Positions 18,236-26,485 of a stretch of 64,000 nt of DNA are shown here, in pieces. The position numbers and the translations under genes are program-made. The stretch is from Faucicola osloensis_D (GTDB lineage Bacteria > Pseudomonadota > Gammaproteobacteria > Pseudomonadales > Moraxellaceae): NCBI GenBank assembly GCA_020041925.1, contig CP083409.1. One strand, given 5' to 3'. The notes beneath the pieces are model-generated. The model did no database searches. It worked only from the letters and a program-made list of their open reading frames with translations, and had not been told where the DNA came from. The stretch's first letter is position 1, and every line of letters begins with the position of its first letter.

Positions 18236-18493
18236 ATGATGATTAATCAAGAAATCTTAAATGCCGTTGTTCAAGAGATTAAATCGACACCAGCAGATGA
18301 ATTAGAAAAACGACTTCAACAGTCAGAACAATCTGCTTTTGCTCAATCAATTAATGAACTTTCGGCATTTTCACGCTCAACTCCAACCGCCAAAAAGCCA
18401 AAACGTTTAGCTTTGCGTACCTTTTCGGTATATCGAGCAGAAGCGTTAAATCGTCGAAATAGAGTAAAGCACCGTTTAAGTTTTAGTAGATAA
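18236..18493 (+). CDS. Small basic protein, last gene of the AT-rich cassette
   Basis: An 85-residue protein (84 if the second ATG at 18239 is used; CAGGAT is well placed for either). The first half is acidic and helical (NQEILNAVVQEIKSTPADEL). The second half is strongly basic (TAKKPKRLALRTF, then ALNRRNRVKHRLSFSR). I do not recognise it. Its position after a possible toxin makes an antitoxin or nucleic-acid-binding accessory role thinkable, but nothing in the sequence proves this. A strong bidirectional terminator follows. Confidence 0.55.
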   Translation: MMINQEILNAVVQEIKSTPADELEKRLQQSEQSAFAQSINELSAFSRSTPTAKKPKRLALRTFSVYRAEALNRRNRVKHRLSFSR

Positions 18494-18504
18494 TTTGTAA
18501 CCTA

Positions 18505-18538
18505 ATAAAAAACCCACAAAATCTGTGGGTTTTCTTTT
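18505..18538. terminator. Bidirectional intrinsic terminator between the cassette and polA
   Basis: AAAACCCACA, loop AAATC, TGTGGGTTTT: a perfect stem with an A-run before it and a T-run after it. It ends the cassette (+) and polA (-). Confidence 0.9.
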
Positions 18539-18561
18539 AACTGGTACATATTTGGCAAAAA

Positions 18562-21408
18562 TCAATGCGCCTCATCCCAATTATCGCCAATGCCCACTTC
18601 AACCACAAGCGGCACCGCAAAATCCACATCCCAGCCTTTATCTTTGGCTGTCTTAGATAGTACCTCTTGCATGGCGTTCTTTATCAACTCGGCAATCGCC
18701 TCGGCTTTATCCTCATCAGCTTCAAACACCAGCTCATCATGCACCTGTAGTAGCATTTTAGCATGGTCTTGGGGCAATACCTCATTCACCGCAATCATAG
18801 CAAGTTTGATGATATCGGCAGCACTACCTTGTAGTGGCGCATTAATCGCCGCGCGTTCTGCCGCTTGGCGCACGCCGCGGTTGGGGTGCTGCATATCGGG
18901 GGTAAATAGCTTACGCCCCAAAATCGTGGTGATATAGCCTTGGTTTTGGGCAGCCGTGCGGGTGGCTTGCATATAGGCACGTACCGTAGGGTAGCGGGCG
19001 AAGTACAGCTTGATATAGTCTTGCGCTTGCTGGCGAGTAAAGCCCAACTGCTTAGCAAGCCCAAATTCACTCATGCCATAGAGTAGCCCAAAGTTGACCG
19101 CTTTGGCTTGGCGGCGTTCTTCACTGGTGACATCATCAAACGCCTTGCCCAAAATCTCAGCGGCGGTGGCGCGGTGAATGTCATGCCCTTCCTGAAACGC
19201 GCGGATTAGCACAGGGTCATTGGCAAAGTGTGCCATCAGCCGAAGCTCGATTTGCGAATAGTCCGCCGATAGCACTTTGCGACCTTTGGGGGTAATAAAC
19301 GCGCCACGAATCAACCGCCCAGTATCGGTGCGAATCGGGATATTTTGCAAATTCGGCTCAGTGGAGGACAACCGTCCTGTGGTCGTCAACGCTTGATGAT
19401 AACTGGTATGCACACGGTCGTTGCTGTCTGCCACGTTTGCCAACGCGTCTGTATAGGTGCTTTTAAGCTTAGACAGACTGCGATGCTCAAGAACGGTTTC
19501 AATTAACGGATGGTCGATGGTGGCAAGCACCGCTTCGCTAGTGGAGTATTGACCTGTTTTGGTTTTTTTACCGCCTGTAATGCCTAAGCGGTCAAACAGC
19601 ACTTCACCCAACTGCTTTGGACTGGCAAGGTTAAAGGTTTCGCCCGCTTGCGCAAAGGCGACTGTTTCAAGGGCTTGGATTTTTTCATCAAAGCGCGCGG
19701 ACAATTCCCCCAAAAACGCTTTATTGAGCAAAATCCCATCATGCTCCATTTGGCACAGGATTTGGGCAACAGGGATTTCTAGTTCATGGAGTAGCTTGGC
19801 GTTGTTCGGTTCGGCGTTGAGTTTTTCGCTAAACAGTTCAAATAGCTGATAGGTGATATCGGCATCTTCACAGGCGTAGTCACTTGCCACATTTAAAGGG
19901 ACTTTGTCAAAGGTGATTTGCTTGGCGCCTTTGCCTGCCACATCTTCAAAGGTGATGGTTTGGGTGTGTAGATAGTGGCGTGCCAAGTCGTCCATGCCAT
20001 GGCGGGTGGCAACAGCATTAATCACATAGCTGGCAAGCATGGTGTCCATTGCCCAGTTGCTTGGCTCATTGATTAAGTCGATATCATAATTTGCCAAAAT
20101 ATGCGCGTCGTATTTTAAATGCTGACCGATTTTGCCGATTTGTGGATTTTGCAAAATCGGTTTTAACTGGGCTAAAACATCCTCGCGGGCAAGTTGTTCA
20201 ATCCGATTGCCCATCTCATCAACGTGGGCAACAGGCACATAATAGGCTTCATGCGATTGCAGCGCAAACGACAAGCCGACCAGCTCGGCATGTTGCCAAT
20301 TCACATCGGTGGTTTCGGTATCAATGACAAAATGCTTTGATGCGCCAAGGCGTTGGATTAATTTATCAAAATCGGCTTGGGTGGTGACAGTGTGCCACTG
20401 CTTGTTGGCCGTATTTTTGCTATCTTGGCTAGTTTTAATCGCCTCCACCACAGCATTTTGAGCAGGCTCAGCGGCTTTAAAATTGCCGTTATTGGATGGG
20501 TGAAACGGATGGTTGAGCGACGCGATTTCACTTTTAAATTCCAGTTCGGTAAAAATTGCGCGTTTTTCTTCTATGTTAAAACTTGGGTCAGTCGGTAGTC
20601 GCAACGTCTCCCAGTCAGGCACGATATCAAGGTCAGTGATAATGGTCGCCAAGCGTTTATCGAGCGCAATGCCGTCGGTGCTTTGTAAAAAGGTTTGTTG
20701 TTGCTTGCCTTTTAACTGGTCGACATTGGCAAGGATATTGTCAATGCTGTCGTATTGCTCAAGCAGTTTTTGCGCGGTTTTTGCGCCGATGCCTGCGACA
20801 CCCTTGATACCATCCGATGCGTCGCCCATGAGGGTGAGATAGTCGATAATTTGACGCGGCTCGACGCCGAATTTTTCTTTGACCCCTGCGATGTCATAGC
20901 GTTTGTCATCAAAGCTGTTTTCCACGATGACGCAGGGATTGACCAATTGGCACATATCTTTGTCGCCTGTGGAGATGATGACATGATGACCTTCTAGGCA
21001 AGCACGGTGGGCGAGTGTACCGATGATGTCGTCAGCTTCTACACCTTCAATAGCGAGTAGCGGTATGCCCATCGCTTGTATCATTTTGTGAATGTAAGGG
21101 ATTTGCTCGGCAAGTTCGGCGGGCATTTCTGGGCGGTCGCCTTTATAAATGGGGGAAAGCTTGTGGCGGAAGGTGGGCGCTTTGGTATCAAACGCCACCG
21201 CCATGTGCGTCGGGCGGTATTTTTCCATCAGTTTTTTGAGGGCATTGAGCGTGCCGCGGATGGAGTTGGTGTGCAAGCCTTGGGTGGTTTGCATGGTGAC
21301 AGGCAAGGCGTGAAAATTGCGGAACATATAATACGAGCCGTCCACCAAGATAAACGGCGGCTTGTCGGTGTTGATGTGATCGGTATCAAGTAGGGCAGTT
21401 GCAGTCAT
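18562..21408 (-). CDS. polA: DNA polymerase I
   Basis: A 948-residue full-length Pol I. It has an N-terminal 5'-3' exonuclease (LVDGSYYMFRNFHALP at the start, then GVEADDIIGTLA and STGDKDMCQLV), a proofreading domain with an intact Asp-x-Glu (FVIDTETTDVNW), and the polymerase palm and fingers with motif A LSADYSQIELRLMAHF, motif B RRQAKAVNFGLLYGMSEFG and motif C LLQVHDELVFEADE. It fills gaps and removes RNA primers in replication and repair. The frame is open to 21483, but the ATG at 21408 (MTATALLDTD) matches the family; the longer N-terminus would be an unlikely hydrophobic extension. Confidence 0.98.
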   Translation of the reverse strand: MTATALLDTDHINTDKPPFILVDGSYYMFRNFHALPVTMQTTQGLHTNSIRGTLNALKKLMEKYRPTHMAVAFDTKAPTFRHKLSPIYKGDRPEMPAELAEQIPYIHKMIQAMGIPLLAIEGVEADDIIGTLAHRACLEGHHVIISTGDKDMCQLVNPCVIVENSFDDKRYDIAGVKEKFGVEPRQIIDYLTLMGDASDGIKGVAGIGAKTAQKLLEQYDSIDNILANVDQLKGKQQQTFLQSTDGIALDKRLATIITDLDIVPDWETLRLPTDPSFNIEEKRAIFTELEFKSEIASLNHPFHPSNNGNFKAAEPAQNAVVEAIKTSQDSKNTANKQWHTVTTQADFDKLIQRLGASKHFVIDTETTDVNWQHAELVGLSFALQSHEAYYVPVAHVDEMGNRIEQLAREDVLAQLKPILQNPQIGKIGQHLKYDAHILANYDIDLINEPSNWAMDTMLASYVINAVATRHGMDDLARHYLHTQTITFEDVAGKGAKQITFDKVPLNVASDYACEDADITYQLFELFSEKLNAEPNNAKLLHELEIPVAQILCQMEHDGILLNKAFLGELSARFDEKIQALETVAFAQAGETFNLASPKQLGEVLFDRLGITGGKKTKTGQYSTSEAVLATIDHPLIETVLEHRSLSKLKSTYTDALANVADSNDRVHTSYHQALTTTGRLSSTEPNLQNIPIRTDTGRLIRGAFITPKGRKVLSADYSQIELRLMAHFANDPVLIRAFQEGHDIHRATAAEILGKAFDDVTSEERRQAKAVNFGLLYGMSEFGLAKQLGFTRQQAQDYIKLYFARYPTVRAYMQATRTAAQNQGYITTILGRKLFTPDMQHPNRGVRQAAERAAINAPLQGSAADIIKLAMIAVNEVLPQDHAKMLLQVHDELVFEADEDKAEAIAELIKNAMQEVLSKTAKDKGWDVDFAVPLVVEVGIGDNWDEAH

Positions 21409-21779
21409 AGGATTACTTATCTTTATGTTGTTAAAATATGCTGTCAAAATACAGGCGAGTATAAAAATATAAGACAGTGTCAAAATATAGGGAAAAATTT
21501 TATATTATCCGCGTATTATACTGGCTTTTTACGGCTAATCGTTAAGCATTTCAAACTCATTCATTGGCAGAAGGTGGATAGATTTTGACGGATGCCAATC
21601 GGGTATATGCTAAGCAAGTGCGAAGTTTGGCGGCTGGTCATGGTGGCAACTTTGCAAAAATTCCACCAATAGCCGATAGCCAATGTGCTACAATTTTTTA
21701 GCAATTTTAGGTGTCTTACCAATTTTTAGGCACAACCAATTTTAGGCACAACCAATTTCTAGGCACAAAAGGGAATTTT
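21409..21779. other. Intergenic region between divergent polA and thioesterase genes
   Basis: No plausible ORF. The region is AT-rich near polA and contains the three short tandem repeats at 21718-21767 just upstream of the thioesterase start; it must carry the two divergent promoters, which I cannot place with confidence. Confidence 0.5.
21718..21767. repeat. Three tandem 16-17-bp repeats upstream of the thioesterase gene
   Basis: ACCAATTTTTAGGCACA, ACCAATTTTAGGCACA and ACCAATTTCTAGGCACA follow each other without gaps, ending 12 bases before the ATG. The copies differ by one or two bases. They would be in the mRNA leader. Confidence 0.85.
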
Positions 21780-22595
21780 ATGGGCAATACCTATTACACA
21801 CTGCTTGACCGAACCATGACCGATGATATCACCACATCAAACTACCGCTGCAATATCCACTGCCAAGGTGCATGGAATGACAACGAACAACACATGGCGG
21901 CAGCGACAGGACTGTTGGCTTACGAGCTTGAACAATTCAAACCGCGCAGTGATATGCGTATCGGGCGCATCAGTCTGGATATTTTTGGGCTGATTCATTT
22001 TGGCGATGTTAGCGTGACCACCCACATCATCCGCCCGGGTCGCACTATCGAACTGGTCGAAACCACAATGGCAGCCAATGGCAAAACCTGTATCGTTGCC
22101 CGTGCGTGGCGTATGCAAACCAGCGACACATCAGAGATTGCAGGGCTGGAAGATGAGCGAATCGGTGATCCAGAAAGCTACCCGAACTGGGACGGTATGA
22201 AGCATTGGGGCGGTGGCTATATCGACAGTATTTATCTCAAAGCCGACCCCGACAACCGCCAAGGCGATGGCATCGTCTGGATCAATACAGATATCGACAT
22301 GGTCGAAGAAAACGGCGAAACAAAGCCCACATCCGACTTTGTGCATTTGATGGGCATGGTCGATACCGCCAATGGCGTGGTACCGCGTATTCACCAACCC
22401 AATACCATTGAATGGTTTTTTCCCAACCTAGATTTGCAAATCCATCTGCATCGCATGCCTGTTGGGCGTTGGCTGGGACTTGAGACCGTGCAACAATTTG
22501 GGGGCGATGGCGTGGGTCTGACCAGTAGCGTGCTGCATGACGCACACGGTGCATTTGGTCGTAGCGAGCAAATTTTAACCATTCGAAAAGCCTAA
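21780..22595 (+). CDS. Acyl-CoA thioesterase-like protein (double hotdog, TesB-like)
   Basis: A 271-residue protein that reads as two hotdog-type halves. The first half has GAWNDNEQHMAAATGLLAYE (about residues 29-48) and HFGDVSVTTHIIRPGRTIEL (about 75-94); the second has VHLMGMVDTANGVVPRIHQP and PVGRWLGLETVQQFGGDGVG (about 225-250), the usual C-terminal stretch before a final TSSVLHDAHGAFGRSEQ. Such proteins hydrolyse acyl-CoA thioesters; the substrate is unknown. The frame opens at 21711, but the ATG at 21780 follows AAAAGGGA at good spacing and excludes the repeat region. A methyltransferase gene follows 22 bases later, probably in one transcript. Confidence 0.8.
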   Translation: MGNTYYTLLDRTMTDDITTSNYRCNIHCQGAWNDNEQHMAAATGLLAYELEQFKPRSDMRIGRISLDIFGLIHFGDVSVTTHIIRPGRTIELVETTMAANGKTCIVARAWRMQTSDTSEIAGLEDERIGDPESYPNWDGMKHWGGGYIDSIYLKADPDNRQGDGIVWINTDIDMVEENGETKPTSDFVHLMGMVDTANGVVPRIHQPNTIEWFFPNLDLQIHLHRMPVGRWLGLETVQQFGGDGVGLTSSVLHDAHGAFGRSEQILTIRKA

Positions 22596-22617
22596 AAAAC
22601 TATCAGGAGCAGCAATC

Positions 22618-23271
22618 ATGGAAGATAACAACACGCTAACTGAACACTCGGTCAACGACGCCGAATTTTGGCAAAAACGCTATGACGATGGCTACACTGG
22701 GTGGGACATCGGTAAAATTTCGCCACCCCTGCAAGCCTATATCGAGCATTTACTCGACAACGGCGTGAGTAAATCGGTACAGATTTTAATCCCTGGGGCG
22801 GGCAACGCCTACGAAGCAGGCTATCTTCATGAACAAGGTTTTAGCCATGTTTATGTGGTGGATTTTGCCAAGCTCCCTTTGGATAATTTTGCCAAGCGCT
22901 ATCCCAGTTTTCCCAAAACGCACTTGCTACAAGCGGATTTTTTTGGCTTAGACCCTGCGCAGTATCAGTTTGATTATATTCTTGAGCAGACGTTTTTTTG
23001 CGCGATTGACCCCAGTAGACGCAGCGATTATGCCAAGCAAATGCAAAAGCTCCTCAAACCCACGGGTAAATTGGTGGGCTTGTTGCTAGATAAACATTTT
23101 GAAAGCAGTCCACCGTTTGGTGGGGATAAGCAAGAATATGAAACATTATTTCAGCAGTTTTTCACCATTGATAAACTGGCGCCTTGCTATAATTCAATTA
23201 AGCCCAGACAGGGCAGCGAATTATTTTTTATCCTAAGCCAAAAGAAGGTAGAAAACGCACGTATTTTTTAA
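22618..23271 (+). CDS. TPMT-family class I SAM-dependent methyltransferase
   Basis: A 217-residue protein of the thiopurine-methyltransferase family. It shows EFWQKRYDDGYTGWDIG (about residues 15-31), the SAM-binding loop ILIPGAGNAYEAGYL (about 56-70), the acidic VYVVDFAKLPLDN and QADFFGL, and the family's EQTFFCAIDPSRR (about 124-136). Relatives methylate thiols, halides or selenium/tellurium compounds; the natural substrate here is unknown. AGGAG lies upstream of the ATG, and the spacing suggests cotranscription with the thioesterase. Confidence 0.85.
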   Translation: MEDNNTLTEHSVNDAEFWQKRYDDGYTGWDIGKISPPLQAYIEHLLDNGVSKSVQILIPGAGNAYEAGYLHEQGFSHVYVVDFAKLPLDNFAKRYPSFPKTHLLQADFFGLDPAQYQFDYILEQTFFCAIDPSRRSDYAKQMQKLLKPTGKLVGLLLDKHFESSPPFGGDKQEYETLFQQFFTIDKLAPCYNSIKPRQGSELFFILSQKKVENARIF

Positions 23272-23373
23272 GGGTTTATACTACTAATCGTTAAACCACT
23301 AATTTTTCAACTGCTAATCGTTACGCTAGCATTTTTTTGGCGATACACACTGATACACATTGAGGCAATCAAA

Positions 23374-23739
23374 ATGATGTTTCTTGAACTTCATGAAGGC
23401 ACGATTGGTTTGGAGGATATGAAGCGTATCGTCCACAAGTTACTTGAGAACAAGGCGGTGTTTAAACAGTTAAGCCCTGAGATTTACAATGATTTGGCTT
23501 ATATCATCACCCCGACGCTCGCAAGCGACCACAATGAAGCCAATATCCGTGCCAAATTTCACGAAGTTGTACAAAATTTTGTGATTCAAGGCGATAGTGG
23601 TCAGCCAATGCGGTTTTATCGTGATGAACAATTTAATCGCTTGTACTTTGGCGATGAAGCAGGCTGGAAAGAAGCGCAGGTTTTTGAAGCGCGGGAAATG
23701 GATGCAAGCCTGCTTCAAACACAATTACCTAAGCTTTAA
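23374..23739 (+). CDS. Conserved-looking hypothetical protein, 121 residues
   Basis: A soluble, acidic protein of 121 residues with no signal or membrane segment. The first half is helical (LEDMKRIVHKLLENKAVFKQ), and the middle holds FVIQGDSGQPMRFYRDEQFN. I do not recognise a family. Amino acid use is normal for the genome and the gene ends before a hairpin, which supports a real gene. An ATG one codon later (23377) is equally possible. Confidence 0.6.
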   Translation: MMFLELHEGTIGLEDMKRIVHKLLENKAVFKQLSPEIYNDLAYIITPTLASDHNEANIRAKFHEVVQNFVIQGDSGQPMRFYRDEQFNRLYFGDEAGWKEAQVFEAREMDASLLQTQLPKL

Positions 23740-23778
23740 AATCAGCTTTAAAAAAAGCTGTTAACAAGAGGTTAGCAA

Positions 23779-23822
23779 AAGGACGGGTAAAGTGCGCAAA
23801 CACTTAACATCCGTCCTTCTGT
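23779..23822. terminator. Long hairpin terminator between convergent genes
   Basis: AAGGACGG and CCGTCCTT (8 bp, perfect) enclose a second stem of AAGTG and CACTT around CGCAAA. It lies between the hypothetical gene (+) and the 2-hydroxyacid dehydrogenase gene (-). T-runs are short, so termination strength is uncertain. Confidence 0.65.
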
Positions 23823-23835
23823 TTAATACGGTCGA

Positions 23836-25053
23836 TTAACTACGCTCTCGCACAATGAAGGGACGAGTCAGCAAGTCTTCATACGTGCCTTTGATGAGAA
23901 TATCTTTGCTCACCTGTTGGATATTGGTATAGCCACCAAATGCCATACTGATGTCCATTTCGTTATAGATAATTTCAAGCGCGCGGCGCACACCATCCTC
24001 GCCATACGCCCCCAAGCCATACAAAAACGACCGACCAATCATGGCGGCTTTTGCGCCAAGGGCAATGGCTTTGAGCGCATCTTGACCTGAGCGTACACCA
24101 CTGTCTAAGAAAATCTCGCAGCTGGCGGCATGGGTGCCACTTTCTGCTTGTACGGCTTGCACGATATCTGCCAACATTGAGATACTCGATGCCGCGCCAT
24201 CAAGCTGACGTCCGCCGTGATTTGACACCACTATGGCATCGGCGCCACTGCGTACCGCCATCACAGCATCATCAGGGTCTAGGATACCTTTGATGATAAG
24301 CTTGCCACCCCATAAGTCTTTGATCCATGCCACATCATCCCAGCTTAACGTCGGGTCAAACTGCTGCGACGTCCAAGCACCTAGAGATGACATGTTTTCC
24401 ACGCCTTTGACATGTCCAACGATATTGCCAAAGGTATGGCGTCTGGTGCCAAGCATATGCAAGCACCATTCAGGCTTGGTCATGAGGTTTAGTAGGTTGG
24501 TGAGAGTGGGCTTGGGTGGCGCAGACAAGCCATTTTTAATGTCTTTGTGTCGTTGTCCCAGCACTTGTAAATCTGCGGTCAAAATCAATGCCGAACAATG
24601 GGCTGCTTTGGCACGGGCGATAAGATTTTTCATAAATTCACGGTCGCGCATCACATACAACTGAAACCAAAAAGGCGCCGTGGTATGGGCGGCGACATCT
24701 TCAATCGAGCAGATACTCATGGTGGATAGCGAGAAGGGAATACCAAATTTTTCTGCTGCCCGCGCCGCATGAATCTCGCCATCTGCCCACATCATCCCAG
24801 TAAATCCTGTGGGCGCAATGGCCACGGGCATGGTGACGGGTTGACCAATCATAGTGGTGGCTAGGCTACGTCCATCCATGTTGCGGAGCACTTTTTGGCG
24901 TAATTTGATACGGTCAAAATCGGTTTCATTGTTGTAATAGGTCGTCTGCGTCCATGACCCAGAGTCTACATAATCATAAAACATACGCGGCACTTTACGC
25001 TCTGCCACGCGGCGTAAGTCTTCGATATGCGTCATTTTGGATAAGTCTTTCAT
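23836..25053 (-). CDS. FMN-dependent alpha-hydroxy-acid dehydrogenase (L-lactate dehydrogenase-like)
   Basis: A 405-residue TIM-barrel flavoprotein. It shows RVPRMFYDYVDSGSW-type N-terminal wording (here RKVPRMFYDYVDSGSW, about residues 18-33), PVAIAPTGFTGMMWADGEIH (about 75-94), the FMN/substrate site IVVSNHGGRQLDGA (about 276-289, with the catalytic His) and DSGVRSGQDALKAIALGAKA (about 317-336). The length and the ALILTADLQVLGQRHKDIKNG stretch fit LldD-like L-lactate dehydrogenases, which feed electrons to the respiratory chain at the inner membrane. Other 2-hydroxyacids cannot be excluded and there is no neighbouring lactate permease. AAAGGA precedes the ATG well. Confidence 0.88.
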   Translation of the reverse strand: MKDLSKMTHIEDLRRVAERKVPRMFYDYVDSGSWTQTTYYNNETDFDRIKLRQKVLRNMDGRSLATTMIGQPVTMPVAIAPTGFTGMMWADGEIHAARAAEKFGIPFSLSTMSICSIEDVAAHTTAPFWFQLYVMRDREFMKNLIARAKAAHCSALILTADLQVLGQRHKDIKNGLSAPPKPTLTNLLNLMTKPEWCLHMLGTRRHTFGNIVGHVKGVENMSSLGAWTSQQFDPTLSWDDVAWIKDLWGGKLIIKGILDPDDAVMAVRSGADAIVVSNHGGRQLDGAASSISMLADIVQAVQAESGTHAASCEIFLDSGVRSGQDALKAIALGAKAAMIGRSFLYGLGAYGEDGVRRALEIIYNEMDISMAFGGYTNIQQVSKDILIKGTYEDLLTRPFIVRERS

Positions 25054-25241
25054 GGTGTGTCCTTTGCAAAGGGGATAGCTATGCTATTGAAGTAATAAGC
25101 ACAAGGGTTATTAGGTTGCCATTTATTAAGTTGCGATGCGAACAATGGGCAATAAGCGTTAGGGAGTTGATTATAAAAAAAATTTGCCAAGACATAATGA
25201 ATTAAATTTTTAATATTATGCCAATAATCTATATTGTCTTT

Positions 25242-25529
25242 TCAGCTTAACGCCATAATATCCATGATGGAAAAAGGATAAGATAGCGTCTTGCTAGCGG
25301 TGACTAGCACAGGTATTTTATCAGCAAATTCCAGCATCTCTTGTTCTGGTAACTCAGCAATATCAATCGACTGCCAGCGTATATCGGCAACGGCTTGTGC
25401 TTGACGCAATAAGCTTTCAGCGATTTCACACAGATGACACCCGACTGTGCCATATAATCGCCAAGTAGTTGGGTCAGCCATAATGTGATCGTGCGGATTT
25501 GTGATGTTTTGCGCGTCAAAGTCGGACAT
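25242..25529 (-). CDS. Glutaredoxin-family protein
   Basis: A 95-residue protein with RLYGTVGCHLCEIAESLLRQ (about residues 25-44), where Cys-His-Leu-Cys is a thioredoxin-fold redox motif, then RWQSIDIAELPEQEML and KIPVLV with the cis-Pro. It resembles the DUF836/glutaredoxin-like group. A dithiol reductase or disulfide carrier role is likely; the partner is unknown. The frame opens at 25544, but the ATG at 25529 has AAGG seven bases upstream and is preferred. Confidence 0.8.
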   Translation of the reverse strand: MSDFDAQNITNPHDHIMADPTTWRLYGTVGCHLCEIAESLLRQAQAVADIRWQSIDIAELPEQEMLEFADKIPVLVTASKTLSYPFSIMDIMALS

Positions 25530-25621
25530 ATTCTGCCTTAGCATATAGCCAAAAATGCCATAATACGTTATATTTTTAGCTTAAGCCATCGCTGCTTTTG
25601 CCCCGCCGTTAGGAATACACC

Positions 25622-26398
25622 GTGACCAAACCCGCTACCAAGAAACCCGCTACCAAAATGTCGATAAAGCCCAAACGTGTCAACACAGCTTTACCACCCA
25701 CCAACCGCGGTATCGGGTTTGGCGGCTGGTTTAAGCGTATTTTGCTCATAGTCATTGCCTGCTTTGTTGCGTTTCATGTAATAGTTGCAGCCTTATTGGT
25801 TGTCTGGAAAACCCAGCCTATCAACAACAGCATGTTCATGATACTGTATCGCTTGGGCAATTTTGCCCCTGTTAGCCAGACCTGGGTGGATGATAATCAA
25901 ATTTCGGTGAATGTAAAACGGGCGGCGATTGCCAGCGAAGATGCCAACTTTGTCAATCATGCTGGCTTTGATGTGCAGGGCATTGAGAATGCGATTAAGA
26001 AAAATGAAAAAGCGGGTGCTATCAGCGCGGGCGGCTCAACCATTAGCCAACAGCTTGCCAAGAATTTATTTTTATACCCCAATCGCTCGTATTTTCGCAA
26101 AGGCGAAGAAGCGTTAATTACCTTGATGATTGAAAATCTGTGGACCAAAGAGCGGATTTTGCTTGCTTATCTCAATGTCGCAGAGTTTGGTAAAGGCGTC
26201 TATGGCATTGAAGCAGCCGCTCAGCACTACTACCATAAGTCGGCAGCGCATTTGACCAAGCGACAAGCCGCATCTTTGATTGCCATGTTACCTAATCCCA
26301 AATATTTTGAAGAAAACCGTAATGACCGCCGCCTGCTTAACAAAACCCAAATTATTTTACGGCGCATGGGTGCGGCAGATTTGCCCGACACGGAATAG
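25622..26398 (+). CDS. mtgA: Monofunctional biosynthetic peptidoglycan transglycosylase
   Basis: A 258-residue type II membrane protein: a Lys/Pro-rich cytoplasmic tail, one membrane helix (about residues 40-62), then a GT51 glycosyltransferase domain. The catalytic Glu is in AIASEDANFVNHAGFD (about 100-115), followed by GGSTISQQLAKNLFL (about 139-153) and NVAEFGKGVYGIEAAAQHYY (about 182-201). It polymerises lipid II into glycan strands in the periplasm. The start is a GTG at 25622 with TTAGGA upstream. Single gene, with ppk1 following. Confidence 0.95.
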   Translation: MTKPATKKPATKMSIKPKRVNTALPPTNRGIGFGGWFKRILLIVIACFVAFHVIVAALLVVWKTQPINNSMFMILYRLGNFAPVSQTWVDDNQISVNVKRAAIASEDANFVNHAGFDVQGIENAIKKNEKAGAISAGGSTISQQLAKNLFLYPNRSYFRKGEEALITLMIENLWTKERILLAYLNVAEFGKGVYGIEAAAQHYYHKSAAHLTKRQAASLIAMLPNPKYFEENRNDRRLLNKTQIILRRMGAADLPDTE

Positions 26399-26485
26399 TC
26401 AAAAAACTCATGTATCATTACACGCTTATCATTACATTGTTAACTTTACACTGTTAAAAATGCTTGACCATAAAAGGACTGTGCT

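Noticed and set aside
21076..21393. 105-codon ORF antisense to polA
   Set aside because: Shadow of the polA reading frame; composition follows the polA third codon positions.
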